From Acridotheres tristis (lineage: Eukaryota; Chordata; Aves; Passeriformes; Sturnidae), in the NCBI GenBank assembly GCA_037013685.1, contig CM072886.1, forward strand, positions 25,117,080 through 25,181,079: a DNA stretch of 64,000 bases, read 5' to 3'. Shown in pieces: positions 37,905 to 50,900 of the stretch (positions within the stretch are counted from its first letter, which is position 1; each line of letters opens with the position of its first letter). Under the pieces are notes generated by a model. That model saw nothing but the letters and a program-made list of their open reading frames with translations, did no database searches and had not been told where the DNA came from. Position numbers and translations under genes: made by a program.

Positions 37905-39516
37905 ATTATTTATAATTCAGTGCATAAGTGAAAGGATTATCACAAAGTTTGAACCTGACACTTTGGTACAATGCAATTTTGAAGAGAAGACTTCTGCCAG
38001 ATGTGCTGATCAATTCTGTCCCCTATTAGAGCTGACAGTGCTAAATAAAAAGCTTTTAAACAAATCTTAATAATGGCAAAACCACTTGCAATACTATGCC
38101 AGGCTATATCCTGTCAATAAAGAAAACAGCTTCTGAGTGGTAAGTGGTAAATACCCACAATATTGCCCATCATATTTGCATTGAGAATCAGTTCAGTGTT
38201 TGCTAACAGAAGTCTTGTCTTATTTTCATATACAATGGAATTTTTGCTAATGGTACCACAGTGACATTGAGATCTAGAATATCACTGATAAAATATATAT
38301 GGAAACACAAACAGGCTCACTTAGGCTTCTTTGTTGGGCTTTTGTTCTTCTGAATACACTTTCATTCATCTGAAAGAAACAGTATAATTTTGCCATTATT
38401 TAGAGGAAAATATGTTGTCGTGTCCTTTGAAATTGTAAAACTATTAGGATAAGATGAATATATCTTTGAACATATGGTAATATGGGTCTTGGAAATATGA
38501 AAGTATTAACTGTGTTTTCATTACAGCAAACTCTATTGCCTTGAAATAATGTTCAGATTGACAGTTTTGCTTTGTAGGGGTCCATATAAACATTTATTTG
38601 GTTTTGGTACCCTTAGAATAACATCTGCTGATTTAAATATTTTTCTGTTGTCTTAGCAAAATTCTTTTAGAACTGCTGTCTGAAACTCCCTCAGTATCAT
38701 ATGATGTCCAGAAAACCTAAAAATTAGATATATTACAAAGGCATCACACGATTTTTCCAGACTTGAGATTCATGAGCACTGAAGAATGTTTTTTTAAAAG
38801 AAGAATTTAACACTTCTGAAATTGACTAAAAGTTGAAAGACTTTCTAGTTTAATTTGCAAATATCATGCAGGTTTTTGTTGTGATAAGGAGGGGCCAAGG
38901 TTGTAGAAAACATGGACATGAAATTATTTTGAGCTAAGATTAGAGTTAGCATGGATTTTCAAGAGTCTAGATAAGGTTGGGGACAAAAAGTTTTAGAAGG
39001 ATAAAGTAAATAGCTGCATATGAACTATCACAAAGCAAAAAAAAAGCTACTTATATGCTTTAGACACCTCTAATTAAGGAATCCTGGGTAACTTACCCAG
39101 CCTACAGCATCATTGTCCTCATTAGTGTACTGTCACCATCATCATCATCTCCATCCTACCTAACAACAAAGCCTGAGAGATTTGCCATCACAGTATTGGG
39201 CATCCCATTTCTTTCATTCTCAGACTGCTTTGAGACAATGTAAATCTCAGCTGCTATTCCCCAAGGAGCCTATTTAAAAAGCAGAGCACAGGAGGGGTAC
39301 TCTGTTGTTGGCAGCTCTCATGGCTTACACAGATGGTCTACTGCATTACAGAGCCCACTGTGTCTTTTAAAAGTTGGTTTCATTCCTACATGCAGAAGAT
39401 TAAAGTAAGAAAGTGTCAATCACAGATGTGCAGATTGCCAAGTCTGAATGGCTTTTGAGTTCCTGGGTAGCAGCCACTCAGGTATCAGAAATCAAAGAAA
39501 AATTAATTAGCAGAGA
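37905..39516. other. AT-rich non-coding stretch
   Basis: No gene recognised. A TATTTAAAAA word at 39271-39280 is the only TATA-like element of note; it lies about 240 bases before the long frame at 39517. Confidence 0.5.
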
Positions 39517-40053
39517 ATGTATCTACACCATGACCATGCAGATCTCAGAAAAAATCCTGTGAAGATGAGTGAAGAGCAGAGATACTCTTGTGCTGGAACT
39601 GACATGTCAGCCAGCCTGGGTCCACAAGCAGTGATTGGAACGAATAATTGTCTCAGAGGGTCTTTTCCACTGAGATGTGACAGTGTGGAAACACGGCTTG
39701 TATGCGGAAACTTATTGATTCTTCTGAATACTGCCTTACAATTCAGCACTCAGTGTATGTGCTGCATATGCAGTGTTGACCTGTTGCAAAGTTCTTTTAT
39801 GTTCTCCAGCTATCCAGTACTCCCAGTGTTCAGAGACTTATCTGTGTTTAATGTAATCAATACAGAAAAGCCAATGAAAATATATATAAAGGACAGAGCT
39901 ACTGGGTTAAATATTTTAAATTTTTCCATTTTAAGGATTATTCCCATTTTAAACTGCAAAAGGTTAAGACCATATCACAAGGTTTTGAAGCACATGCCTT
40001 GCCCTGAATTAGTACTTGCTACAGTACTGTGTTTCCAGAGAACTGTTTTTTAA
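39517..40053 (+). CDS. unexplained 178-codon open reading frame (hypothetical)
   Basis: This is the longest frame in the window not accounted for by a known repeat. I do not recognise the protein and it may well be chance. The translation is rich in Cys and Leu, with a Cys cluster around residues 87-95 (CMCCICSVD) and no clear signal peptide, membrane segment or domain. The ATG at 39517 has A at -3 and T at +4, a moderate start context. A TATTTAAAAA word lies about 240 bases upstream (39271) and an AATAAA about 60 bases after the stop (40113-40118), so a short transcription unit is conceivable but unproven. An 80-codon minus-strand frame (39507-39749) overlaps its start. Confidence 0.15.
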   Translation: MYLHHDHADLRKNPVKMSEEQRYSCAGTDMSASLGPQAVIGTNNCLRGSFPLRCDSVETRLVCGNLLILLNTALQFSTQCMCCICSVDLLQSSFMFSSYPVLPVFRDLSVFNVINTEKPMKIYIKDRATGLNILNFSILRIIPILNCKRLRPYHKVLKHMPCPELVLATVLCFQRTVF

Positions 40054-41094
40054 TAGTTTTTAGAAAGTCCTCTAGTGGAACAATTTGACAGTGGGAAAAC
40101 AGTCATATGTTCAATAAAATTGACACATCTACATCAATTCCACTTGCCCTTTTTTTCCAGAAAATATTCAAAATCTTTAGTTCTGATGTGATTAGAGTGA
40201 TCATATTGGTTTATTATATGACACTTCAACAGTTAATTTTTTCTGAAGTGGGCCACAATATAATAGAAAGTGATTAAGCTGAACTTGAAAAGAATGCTTG
40301 AGCTTTACTGAAGCAGCATTTGTTTGAAGTGAACATATTTATAAGACAAGGGATTTACCACTTTTTAAAATTTTATCACAGTTTGAGGAGCCAGCTAGAC
40401 CAAACTGTTTATAAAAAATTCTGCTTGACCTGCTCTGCTACTCAAGGAATAAATGAATGCTCTAAGGGAACAGTGACTGTGGAGCCAGTTCTTTCCCTCC
40501 TGTCTTTGTAATTTGTACTTAGCCATGTGTAACCCTGCACATTATGGGCAACATGTGATGTCAGCAGAAGCAGCTGCCTGATTAAGTGCTACCCACTGCA
40601 GAGAGTGGGCCCTGGGCTATGATTTGTGGGGCAATACTCATAATAGTGAGATAACTACTGTGTTTACTGTAACTTGGAGGGTGTATGTAACATTTTTAAA
40701 GGCAAGGAGAGAAACAATATAAGCCTCATTAGTACCTTCTTGGCAAATTCTGAGAATATATCCATAGACATCTTTGATATATCTCATCCTGTTATCTTCA
40801 AGATGCTCCTAGTTTGAATATAGTTCCACCTTCACTGTGAGTTAATAGGGTAAAGCTATATGTCAAATCTATAGTGTCATCAGAAAGATGTTTTTTCACT
40901 TGAACTGATATAAAACCTTTCCAGTGTCCTTTCCTCTCCATCTGAGATATAAGAAACAGCTGGAGCGCCAGGTTTTAAGAAAACAAAAACCACAGAAACG
41001 TTATTTGACTTATGAACTGGCATTTTGAGATGCTGTTGCTTTAAATATGTGATAAATTTCTGGTTTTGCTTAGTAGCAATGCTGATTTTCTGAG
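40054..41094. other. non-coding stretch, nothing recognised
   Basis: No gene or repeat family recognised. Frames are under 85 codons. Confidence 0.5.
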
Positions 41095-41220
41095 AATTAA
41101 GGCGCAAGATGATGACACTCAGAGTTAGCATGTGGGAATTGAACAGCTTTCTTAACTGTTTCAGCCTAACTCCTTAGAGCAGACAATTAGACCCACTGGG
41201 CCAAGCAGTACTCTTGCCTC
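41095..41220 (-). mobile_element. ancient tRNA-derived SINE fossil, minus strand
   Basis: On the minus strand TTGGCCCAGTGGGT (complement of 41191-41204) is a good tRNA A box and TGTTCAATTCCC (complement of 41134-41145) is a good B box, about 47 nt apart, close to intact tRNA spacing allowing for insertions. No acceptor stem can be paired, and the anticodon region is not foldable into a normal arm, so a SINE head is more likely than a tRNA gene. The right flank TACTCTTGCCTCTCAGCC fits the pyrimidine-rich start seen in old tRNA SINEs. Confidence 0.45.
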
Positions 41221-43550
41221 TCAGCCTCCCTAGGTGTGCTTCAGTAAATCTCCTGGGGCATAATATGGAGTTAAACCAGGCTCTGATTGTTCTTTGTAGT
41301 CCTTCAATTTTCTGCTTTGTAAGAGGCCAGTGAGGAGGCAGTATAAGAAGGCACGTAGAGCCTCCTGATAATGTGCTGCTTTACAGCAGGCTCAGGGAGA
41401 CTGCAGCCAGCTGGAGGTGATTTCCAGCTACCTAGGGAGTTGTGCTTTCAGGGAATGTGGTTCTATTGCAGGTGAAAAATGCTGACTGGGTCGAGGCTCA
41501 GACCTTGGTCTACAGCCATGGCAGGAGCAGGTGGACACCTGAGCTGCACATGTCCTGGGAAAAACTCTCTGGTGCTGCTAATGTGGGGAGGTGGGCAGAA
41601 CAAGATGGCCTGGTGATGAGCTGTACTTGCAAAAATTATGCAAAACTGGGCATCACATTCATAGTTATGGTGTCATCAAAAAGTCCTATGTCCCAGTGAA
41701 TTCCAGTGGCCTATACCTTGAGTGGGTACAGTAGCATAACAGGGTGTTGGTACTACAGGATGAAAGGAATATATTTCTCTTTCATATGCTACCTCATTAT
41801 TACTCACCACTCATGGGCATTGTGTGTTGCTGATTTTTTGTTCATTCTGCTCAGTCTTGGAGACTTTAAACACCTGTCTGAATCTACATAAAAGTAATTT
41901 TTCAGAAGTCTGATTTCTGGGTCCATAAGATCACAAAAAGATCTTTTATCAAAAGAAAACCCCACAAGCCTTGAAATAATGCCAGCTGTGGCAGTTAGAA
42001 TCACTGCTGTTAGATATCATTGTTAGATATGCTGCCATGATGCATCAGGATGAGTCCCTGCATCTTGTGGTTCTGCTTGTGTCCCTGCTGAGTGCACGTT
42101 ATGCCAGCCAGAATATCTGACGTGAGGGTTCAGAGAAAAAGTCCCAGTTATAGCATGCATGAGGAGTAAATTTTATGTAAATTGTACCTGGGGACTTTTA
42201 CCAATAATCCTTGCTTACACAGAAAGGGGAGGAGAAAAATGTAAAAAAAAAAGAGACAAACATCACAGCTTCTTGTTGCTCTCATGAGGTCTGCAAGAAA
42301 ATTGATTTCAGTGAGTAATTTTTTGTTTGCTTATGGCTTGTGCTAGCCATAAAAGAAATTATGAAGTCCAAGACCCTTCTCTCAGGCAGTTTGATGATTG
42401 TCCCTGAGGAAAACTGGCCTTCAGCCTCATGATATTTTCCCAGTAAATTCTGGAGATTTTACATTTGCTGTTTTTAGAAACATACTTGCTAAAATAACCC
42501 TGAGAATTCATCTGCTGTTTGTATATTCATTCAGCCTCCGGTCTGTGAAAGTCTGCTTGCCTTGAGAAAAGATGTGTAATGGTTTTATGTGGGATATGAA
42601 ATTTCTCTCATAAATGTGATATGATCTAATAATTAATGAATGTCAGAAGACAAGCTGGAAAGCTTAAAGTCTAACAACTTCTGTTTAAGTTATTCTATCT
42701 TCTCACTTTCCATCATCTCAGACTTTCAAACAGGTCCAGGGTTTATAACAAGATAGGTATTAAAAGTCCAAATCTCTTTATATTGAAGTCCTATTTCTCC
42801 CTTTACATGTCTCTGCCCATATAACGTAGCATCAAAATGAGGTAAATGTAACGTAATTTATTTCCAGTTTAATGTTCCTTAAAAATGTAAGAATGTTGTA
42901 TAGTCATATAGATATTACTCCAGAATCTTGTGTCTATAAATTAAAGTTAAGGTAATAATAACAGTAATATTTACATACTCTTTTAAATATGTCTTCATTA
43001 TATGTATATTTCTGTGGTGGCATATCTGGAGAAAGTGAATTGTGAGTATTATAAAGAATGCAGAAAATTTTCTTAATAAAATGTAAAGGGGAATTTTAAG
43101 TTTCATCAATTTTTTTTGTTTGAAAGAAGAAGGATATTTTCTTTTGATTAAGTTATTTTAATTTATATTTTTAATTAGGTTGAAAAAATTATTTATGTTA
43201 AAATTCAGATTTAAAATATACTGAGTTGATGGGGATCAATCAGCAGAATTTTATAGAAAATTAGGCTGACATATGATCTAAATAATATTGCAATTTTCCG
43301 TGAATATATAAATTTCAGAAGTGTATTATTAAACAGGATTTTCAAAGTCTCTGTGTTCATAAAAGGGAGACAGATGCCTGACAAGATTTTAATGTGCATA
43401 ATGGGGCTCCTTCACTTCCTAGAAACTGCACAGAGGGTTGTGAAAATTGACCTAATGTAGGCTATTGTTTTTGCTTCAGAGATACAGCTTTTGCATTTTT
43501 CTAGACTTTTTGCCTCACTTGTATCAGTTTCTTCTCTGCTACTGCATATT
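41221..43550. other. non-coding stretch, nothing firmly recognised
   Basis: No gene recognised. The part from 41330 to 41700 is more GC-rich than its surroundings (CTGCAGCCAGCTGGAGG and similar) and holds an 85-codon frame at 41442-41699. This could be an unrecognised LTR or other old transposon, but I cannot support a family. Confidence 0.45.
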
Positions 43551-43703
43551 TCCTCTCCTCTCCTCTCCTCTCCTCTCCTCTCCTCTCCTCTCCTCTCCTC
43601 TCCTCTCCTCTCCTCTCCTCTCCTCTCCTCTCCTCTCCTCTCCTCTCCTCTCCTCTCCTCTCCTCTCCTCTCCTCTCCTCTCCTCTCCTCTCCTCTCCTC
43701 TCC
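43551..43703. repeat. perfect (TCCTC)n pentanucleotide array, 30.6 units
   Basis: The unit TCCTC is repeated without a single interruption for 153 bp, all pyrimidine on the plus strand. The two plus-strand frames across it (43465-43779 and 43491-43823), reading as Leu-Leu-Ser-Ser-Pro repeats, are artefacts of the array. The perfection suggests recent expansion and likely length polymorphism. Confidence 0.98.
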
Positions 43704-46700
43704 CTCAGAACATTTATGTATTTTGTTTGTTTTCCCTTTTCTTTCCCAACCCTCTTTTTATGTCTCCTTTTCTATGTGAAGAGAAAACATTTGTTGAGGA
43801 GACAATGTAAATTATTGACTTAGGTGAAGGTCAGCAAAATTGCCAATAATAATGTCCCTAGTCAAAAAAATAAGCCAGCAATATTCAGGCAGATTTGCAA
43901 TTGGCCAGATATCTTTGTCTTTTCAAGACCATATATAATGCAGCAGTGAATTGCTAACTCATTTCTTGTAGGGCAATGGAAGGCACAAAGTCATTGGAAG
44001 AGTACATAAAGAGACTGAAGAAATAACTTCTGAATCCAGTAAATAAGTGCAAGTCATTATCAATAAAGCAGAGAAAAAATATGAAACAAATTTTGTAGAC
44101 CGATTTCAGTAATGTGATGTCGTTAATAAAATTCTGTTTACTGAGTTTAATTATTTTTCTCCTGAAAAACTTGGCCTTCCAAATACTTCAGTTGTTATTC
44201 TCATTGGAAAATGCAGTCCAAATAGACCCTTCTGTTTAAATTCAAAGCCAAAAAATATTTTTATGTTTTTTTAGAAGGAATATTCCTTGCCATTTTTAAA
44301 ATGAAGATAACTAAATACATAGTTATAGTCTTAGTAACAGTGGATTATCAACTATATTGACAGTCAGCAAATCCTTGGTTTAACAGACAGATTTCTTTCT
44401 TAGTGCTCTTTCAGGAGTCAAAGAGAAGCAACATGGAACATGGTTTGGTTGTCCTCCTTTTGAACCATAAATCAGCACTGCAAATGGAAAGAACACTGTA
44501 GTTCTTGCATTGAAAGCTGGTATTCTGACAAATTGTGACTCATGTGATTTATTTTTAAAATACTGTCTGAAGTTTGGTATAGACATATTTATTCCAAATA
44601 AAGTAAACATAAACCCAAGATCAAAAAATGCAAAATGATGCATACAAGATATATTTAGAATAATCCTAACGTAATTTTCAGCTGCTGGATTGATTTGATC
44701 TCCTTATCGTGGGGAGAAATTGGACTCTGAGATATTATCAACAGTTTCTAACTCCAATCTGATTATTGCTATAATCCTGACAGTGATTGATTCTGAGTAA
44801 TTATCTCAGAAACAGAATTAGATTAAAAAACAATATTCCAGATTATAGAAGACTCCAGTCCAGCCTTATAATTAGTTTCGTCTTAGAATGTATGATGCTA
44901 TCACATTTAAATAATTTAGAGTGAATTATTTGCAAGCAGCCTGTGTGACTACACTTTAATAGAAAGCAGATAAACATGAAAACATAATATTTTAAGAAAC
45001 ATAGCTTTGTAAATTAACAGCCACATTGTAGTAAAGTTTACTGTGCCAATGTTTTCAGTTTGCCATGTAGCTCCTAAAATATCATGGGGTACTAAGCAAA
45101 AACCCAGTGCTACGATAATCAGTGATCATGGAGTCATAATGATGATTTATGATTACTGATGGTGTCATTATCATTATAATTATAGGCTATGAATTAATTT
45201 TTCACGATTGGCAACTGAATAATTTTCAACCATAGGCCTTTCCTTTGTGAGAATTACTTGCAGATAACGGCCATAAAGAATGGACTCATGAGAATGAACC
45301 CAAACAAAAAAGCCATATTTGAAGTTCTTGAGCAATAGTCACTTATTGTTTTCAGTAATTTTGTTTACAGTGGTAATGGCCTGAACTAAATGAAGCTTCA
45401 TTATTCTAAAAACTTTGAAGAGTACATAGAATGAATGGTGTCTTTCAAAAACACGGTAGTAACAGGATGTTATCAGAAAATAAATAGCTATGTGTCTTAC
45501 ATGTGTCTTCTTTCAGTACTTTATCCTATCTGATTAATTAAAGGAGTGGACTCAAAATATTTCATAGTCCAAATGAATTTTTAATATCGTAATTCTTGTA
45601 ACTTCTTTGAAGCCAAATATGATGTGTTTTGGGCAATCTCTTTCTAACAGCTGCCTCGAGATTTGAGAATTAGCATTTTCTTGTCCAGGTCCATCCTATT
45701 GGGCTGAGGTGACAGAGTTTTGACAAAGACACAAGAAAACTTGTTTCAGACCTTTTTCCAGACAGATTGAGACAGGTACTGAGTCAGAAGGGAAGGAAGG
45801 GATTAAATTCAGTGTTAAAAGAATGAGAAAATAAGTAATCTCATCATATATGGAAAACTCCTATGATTCATAATATACCAGGCTTTGAATCTGGGCTGAC
45901 TTCAGTCTCCCCTCTTTTTGACCTCATATAAAGTTCAAGTACATGCTGAAAAGGAAGAAATGTAGTAGAAGTGGAATACGTGTTGAAAAAATTGTTGATC
46001 AACTTTGAGGCAAGAGAAGTTAGAAGAATTGGAAAAGAAGGAAATAGAATTTTAAAAAGTCATAATTCACGTTAAATTGACTAAGTTTCTGTTATTTTAA
46101 TTTTTTTTGCTGAAGTTTTTAAGAAGGTATCTCTTAAAATGCCAAAAGCTTATAATATATGTTATTTTAAAGTACTAAATGTACATGCAGTAAACTAATC
46201 TTGAATATATGATAGTCTCAGAAATTAATTGCAAATACAGGGGCCTAAAAAGAAGCTCATGCACTAAAAGCAGTGGTAATGGAAATGAATATTACGAATA
46301 ATTATTAACTTCAGTCTGTTAAAAATCAACATAGCTCTGATGCCTAAGCATGGCACAAAATTGAAAAGTACAAAAGATATGGACTCTCTGAACGGCACAA
46401 GATTAATGACCAGTCTACTTGGATGGATACTGTCTGACAGTTGCCCAGTCATATTTTGTACCATGTTCACAGTGCTTTGTAACACTGGGAAATGAACAAC
46501 GTAATGCCAACACACAACAGATGATGAAAACAGCAATCTGTTATAAAGCAAGGGTGGAAATAAGCATTTCTCTTGTATGTCTGGTTTTCCCAGAGGGATT
46601 ATGTATACTTTGGCCTTTTGTAGAGATGCTGATCTGTTCTTGTTTCGTAAAAATTCTTTGAAATAAAAATGTACTGATGTATTTAGGATGGGCTCATGGA

Positions 46701-47584
46701 AGCAGTAGATAAGGTTACTAGAACAGCTTTATCATGAAAATTCAGATTTAAATCTCCAGAACATGAGTAGTTGTGCATTTGAACCTTCCCTTCTATTTTT
46801 GTTATGCACCATCCCCCCACCTTTTTTTCCATAAATATAATATGGTATTTCAATACCCTACAGCACTTCAAAATGAACAGGTAGTATTCTTAATAACGAA
46901 TACATTGAATTATCACTAAAAGTATTCTGAATGAAAAAAATATTGCTGTGGGTGATAGACTGAACCAGTGTTAACTTGTCTTAACTTCTTTGGCAGTTTT
47001 GATGGACAAAATCCAGGAGCTGACAGTTTGCATTTTATTAATTACTTCCATCCTGACAATGTCTGAAGTTTATAAAGTTGTATTACTCACTTTACTGCCA
47101 TGTCAATTTTGTCACTTTCTTTTAATCAACAGTATTAACCGTATTGTTAATCTTGATTATAAATATATCAAAACCAATTTTTATATTAACCATATTTTTC
47201 AGACACAAGAATAGAAGGGTAGAGAATAATAGCCCGTATAACAGCTGAAATGTGGGGCTTTGGCCTAAAAGGATATTTCTAGTTGAAAATTTGTACCTAA
47301 TTCATTTGTGTGATTCTTAAAGCTGTTTTTGGCAGTTGATATGTCAGGCTCCACTTAAACACTGTCTGTGACTAAAAAGATTTTGCTGTAGATGATATTT
47401 TTATATAAAACGAACTTTGCTATTGAAGACTAGCAATGAAAATAACTGCAAAAACTAACAAGGAGTAACCAAGGACACAGGTGACTGTTGGCACGTAGGT
47501 AATGTATTTAAAGTTACAGCAGACTCTAAAACTCCTATTTCCTATATTTCCTTCTTTTTTTTTTTGTATTACGTCAGCAATATA
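43704..47584. other. AT-rich non-coding stretch, nothing recognised
   Basis: Nearly 4 kb without a supportable gene or repeat. Frames reach about 95 codons (46264-46551, minus strand) with no known motif. Confidence 0.5.
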
Positions 47585-47995
47585 ACAGGGAGAGCCTTGA
47601 GGGGAAATCTTATGAGGAGTGGCTGAGGTCACTTTGTTTGTTCAGCCTGGAGGAGATTGAGAGGGATCTCATGGCAGTTACAACTTCTTCAAGAGGAGAA
47701 CAGGAGGGGCAGGCACTGATCTCTTGTGACAGTGACAGGACCCAAGAAAACATCAGGAAGCAGAGTCGAGTAAGGTTTAGGTTGTACAACAGGAAAAAGT
47801 TCTTCACCCAGAGGGTGTTTGGGCACTGGATCAGGCTCCCCAGGGAAGTGGTCACAGCACCAAGCCTGACAGAGCTCCAGAAGGGTTTAGGCAATGCTCT
47901 GAGACACATGGTATGACTTTTGTGCTCTGCTAAGACTTTCTCCCAATGATCCTTATGTGTCCCTTCCAACTCAGAATAGTCTATGTTTCTATATT
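47585..47995 (+). mobile_element. CR1 LINE 3' end, diverged subfamily, plus strand
   Basis: Recognised by ordered blocks of the CR1 3' end: TTCAGCCTGGAGGAGATTGA, GTGACAGTGACAGGACCCAA, ACAGGAAAAAGTTCTTCACC with AGAGGGTGTTTGGGCACTGG, CTCCCCAGGGAAGTGGTCAC, AGCACCAAGCCTGACAGAGC, then CCCTTCCAACTCAGAATAGT and TCTATGTTTCTAT as a decayed octamer tail. The interval between the GACAATGC-like word and the final CCTTCCAAC is longer than in the copy at 34.4 kb, so it belongs to another subfamily (CR1-X-like is my best guess). Frames 47610-47969 (minus) and 47638-47916 (plus) are shadows of the dead ORF2 end. Confidence 0.9.
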
Positions 47996-50900
47996 AAGAA
48001 AGTTTCTTTACATCATTAAAATAAATAAATAAATCCTGTAACTGATAAGAATCCTTCTACTGTCCTGAAACACCTCGGGGTTGATTAGCATCCCAGTCCT
48101 TTCCAGTATTGCTGCTCCCAGATAAAAATGCTAGCCTCGTCAGAATGTTTAATTTTTTAGTGAATATCCAGCTAAATGCCTGCAACAATTGGCAAATTGT
48201 CTATTCTTTTATGTTGTTGATCGTATAAAAACAACACTGAGAAAATTATTTCAATATTAAAACAACATATTTTGATTTTCCAAAGGACAAAGAGACATGA
48301 TTTTCTTATGTGGATTAGTTTTTTCCATCTCTTACTTAGAACAACATATATACTTTGACCATCAGTGTGACTAATACCATCACCTAAATTTTAAGTAAAT
48401 CTGTATCCCTTTATAAAATAGTTTTTTTATCTTACCTCATCTTCATTCACTAAGCCTAGTTCACCCTTTTCTTGAGGATTTATTTTCTGCCCGCATTGAG
48501 GGAATATTGAAATATTTGAAATATTTCCTTTGGAAAACAAAGGAGCTATGAAATATAAGTATTTAAATCTGGTTAACATTTCTTTCTGTAATGTCATTTC
48601 AGCAAATGTAGAATAAATTTCCTCTGTTTCCAAAGCCAGTCATATAAGAGGGAGCTGAACAAAAAAGAGCTCTCCACATGCATCACAATTCTCTTCTTGC
48701 TGCAGCCATTTCTGATATGCTTAGGTGATACATCCATCCTCATTAGCTACTGTTCTTCTTTATGGCCAGGCTATCTTGAACAATCAACTATACTAGACCT
48801 TACACAAGATAAAAAAATAACCTAGCTTTGTTCCTTTAGACCCTTAATACATTGATTCCTGTCCCTTCTTCCAATTAATAGCATCTTTTCCAAATCACTA
48901 GAGACTTCATATTTAATTTCCTGTGTGTTCATATAGGCCAGAATATGTTGAATTAATTTCTTTTGGCATAAAATAGTTCAGTTACAACACATATACAGAT
49001 AGTAAGATATGTTCTTGTCTCCTTAATCTTCTTGCCCAAACAAATATATTTTACACAATGAGTACCCTAAAATGTAAATCTCTGATATTAAAAAATTACT
49101 ATAATATTAATAATACCACTTTGAGAAAATAAATATTTTTCCTATAATGGCTATCAATTATTTGTAAATAAAAGTTTCTTAAATTATTTTTTATATTAGT
49201 ATATATATATGAAATTCAGCAGCAAAATACAGCAACAAAAGTCAAGAAGCTGCAAACTTAAATGAACACCTGATAATCCCTTATGGTGAATCACAAAGAC
49301 AAAACTGAATTATAGTACCTAAGTCTACTGAAAAAAACAGTTCTCAAGAAATCACTTAAGTACACGTGTAGATATAAAACATTAGTAGTACATATGCTCA
49401 GGTATTTTGCTTTAATTAAGGATTAATTTTAATGCACTTAAGAAAATTTAGTTGCTGTCTCATCACCATTATTATAATTCATTACATTTTCATGCCTAGA
49501 TATTTGACATGGCTAAACATAGCAGTCAGTAAACAAGCAAACAAATCAACATCTGAATAAGAAAAAAAATTTAAAAAAAGTTTCAACTCTTTGGCACATG
49601 TATTGGAATTCTTATTTATTTCCAAACACAGAGCTGCTTCCAATGCCTTTCAGTTATTTTACTGCCATAATTTTTCTAAGACTTGGCCTAATTCTTCTAC
49701 ACCTGTTTTCTTCTTTGTATGAGAGCTTTTATTAGTTCTGATATTTTATGGAAGTATATTTCTTCTGCTTTTTGTATTTTGGGCATTGGAGTAGAAAATG
49801 GCTTTCAGTTTTGATCTCTACTCTGTCTCATCAATTGTAGAGTCAGTCTTCCATAGGTTTCTAGTACATTTTGTGTCATTCCTGGTTCCTATTTCTAATC
49901 TGTGGTAACAGAGTCTGTATTTTGCTAGAGCAAAATAAGTACATATAAAAGTAATATTGCCAAAGGAAATTTGTGTGAAAATTTCTCTACAGTCTCACAA
50001 TCCAGGCTTTTATTGAACACCAAAAAAAATTACATAGGAAAAAGACTGTGTTTCTGTTTATGCATAGTTGCATATCTTATATCAAGTTAATCTTTTAGCA
50101 TACACATGAATTTTAAACATAACAAGGTTTTACCTACAGTCTTTTCTCCAACTTGCTTTAATGTGTAGTTAGAATTCACATCAGGAAAGAAGATTTTGAG
50201 GATGCTCCTTTAGCATAAGTGCAAGACTGTCTCAAGTCACTGTGTATGTCCATTTTAATTTGGCAAAGTGGTTTTGCATATTGTTACTAGTATGCTGCTC
50301 CTCAAGAAAGCAGTGCAGACACACCTCTGGTGAGACATTTTAAAGTTAATTAGCATGGCACTGGCAGCTGTCTAGGCATGGTAGCAGGGAACACCACAGA
50401 GGCTAAATTACCCTTCTTCTCAGGCAGTTTTTCAGTAGATCAGACTTCACAGCAAATGAACTCTGTACTGTTGCAGCTACTCTGCTTCTGCATGTCTGAG
50501 TAAGCCTGTGAAAACCTACTTCAGATTTCTGTAGTTTGCAATGTAGAGAGGCTGAAAATGCTATATATTAACCACTGATTATCGATAGGGTTATTTGTAG
50601 TCTTACACACGTTTTTTTCTGAAAATCTAGATAAAGAATTGAACAAAAGCAAATGCCACCACTTAGTTAGCACTAACATAATTTACATCTACCCTTGTGA
50701 AAACTCTGATGCTTCACCTCAAACTTCTGTGGACCAGTTAGTTTGAAAGGAACAGATTCTAATAGTAAATGAGGAGTCATGCTAGCTCAACTAGTCAATT
50801 TGCAGTAATACCAGAACCGGTCTGATTTCAACAGGAATCAGCAGCTCTCATTTTCTCCTTGAACGCTTTTCCCATATCCTTTCTTGAAGAATGCATGGAA

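Noticed and set aside
41330..41700. GC-richer block considered as an LTR or exon
   Set aside because: No LTR ends, polyadenylation context or known protein motif could be shown.
43465..43823. Plus-strand frames with Leu-Leu-Ser-Ser-Pro repeats
   Set aside because: Translations of the perfect TCCTC array.
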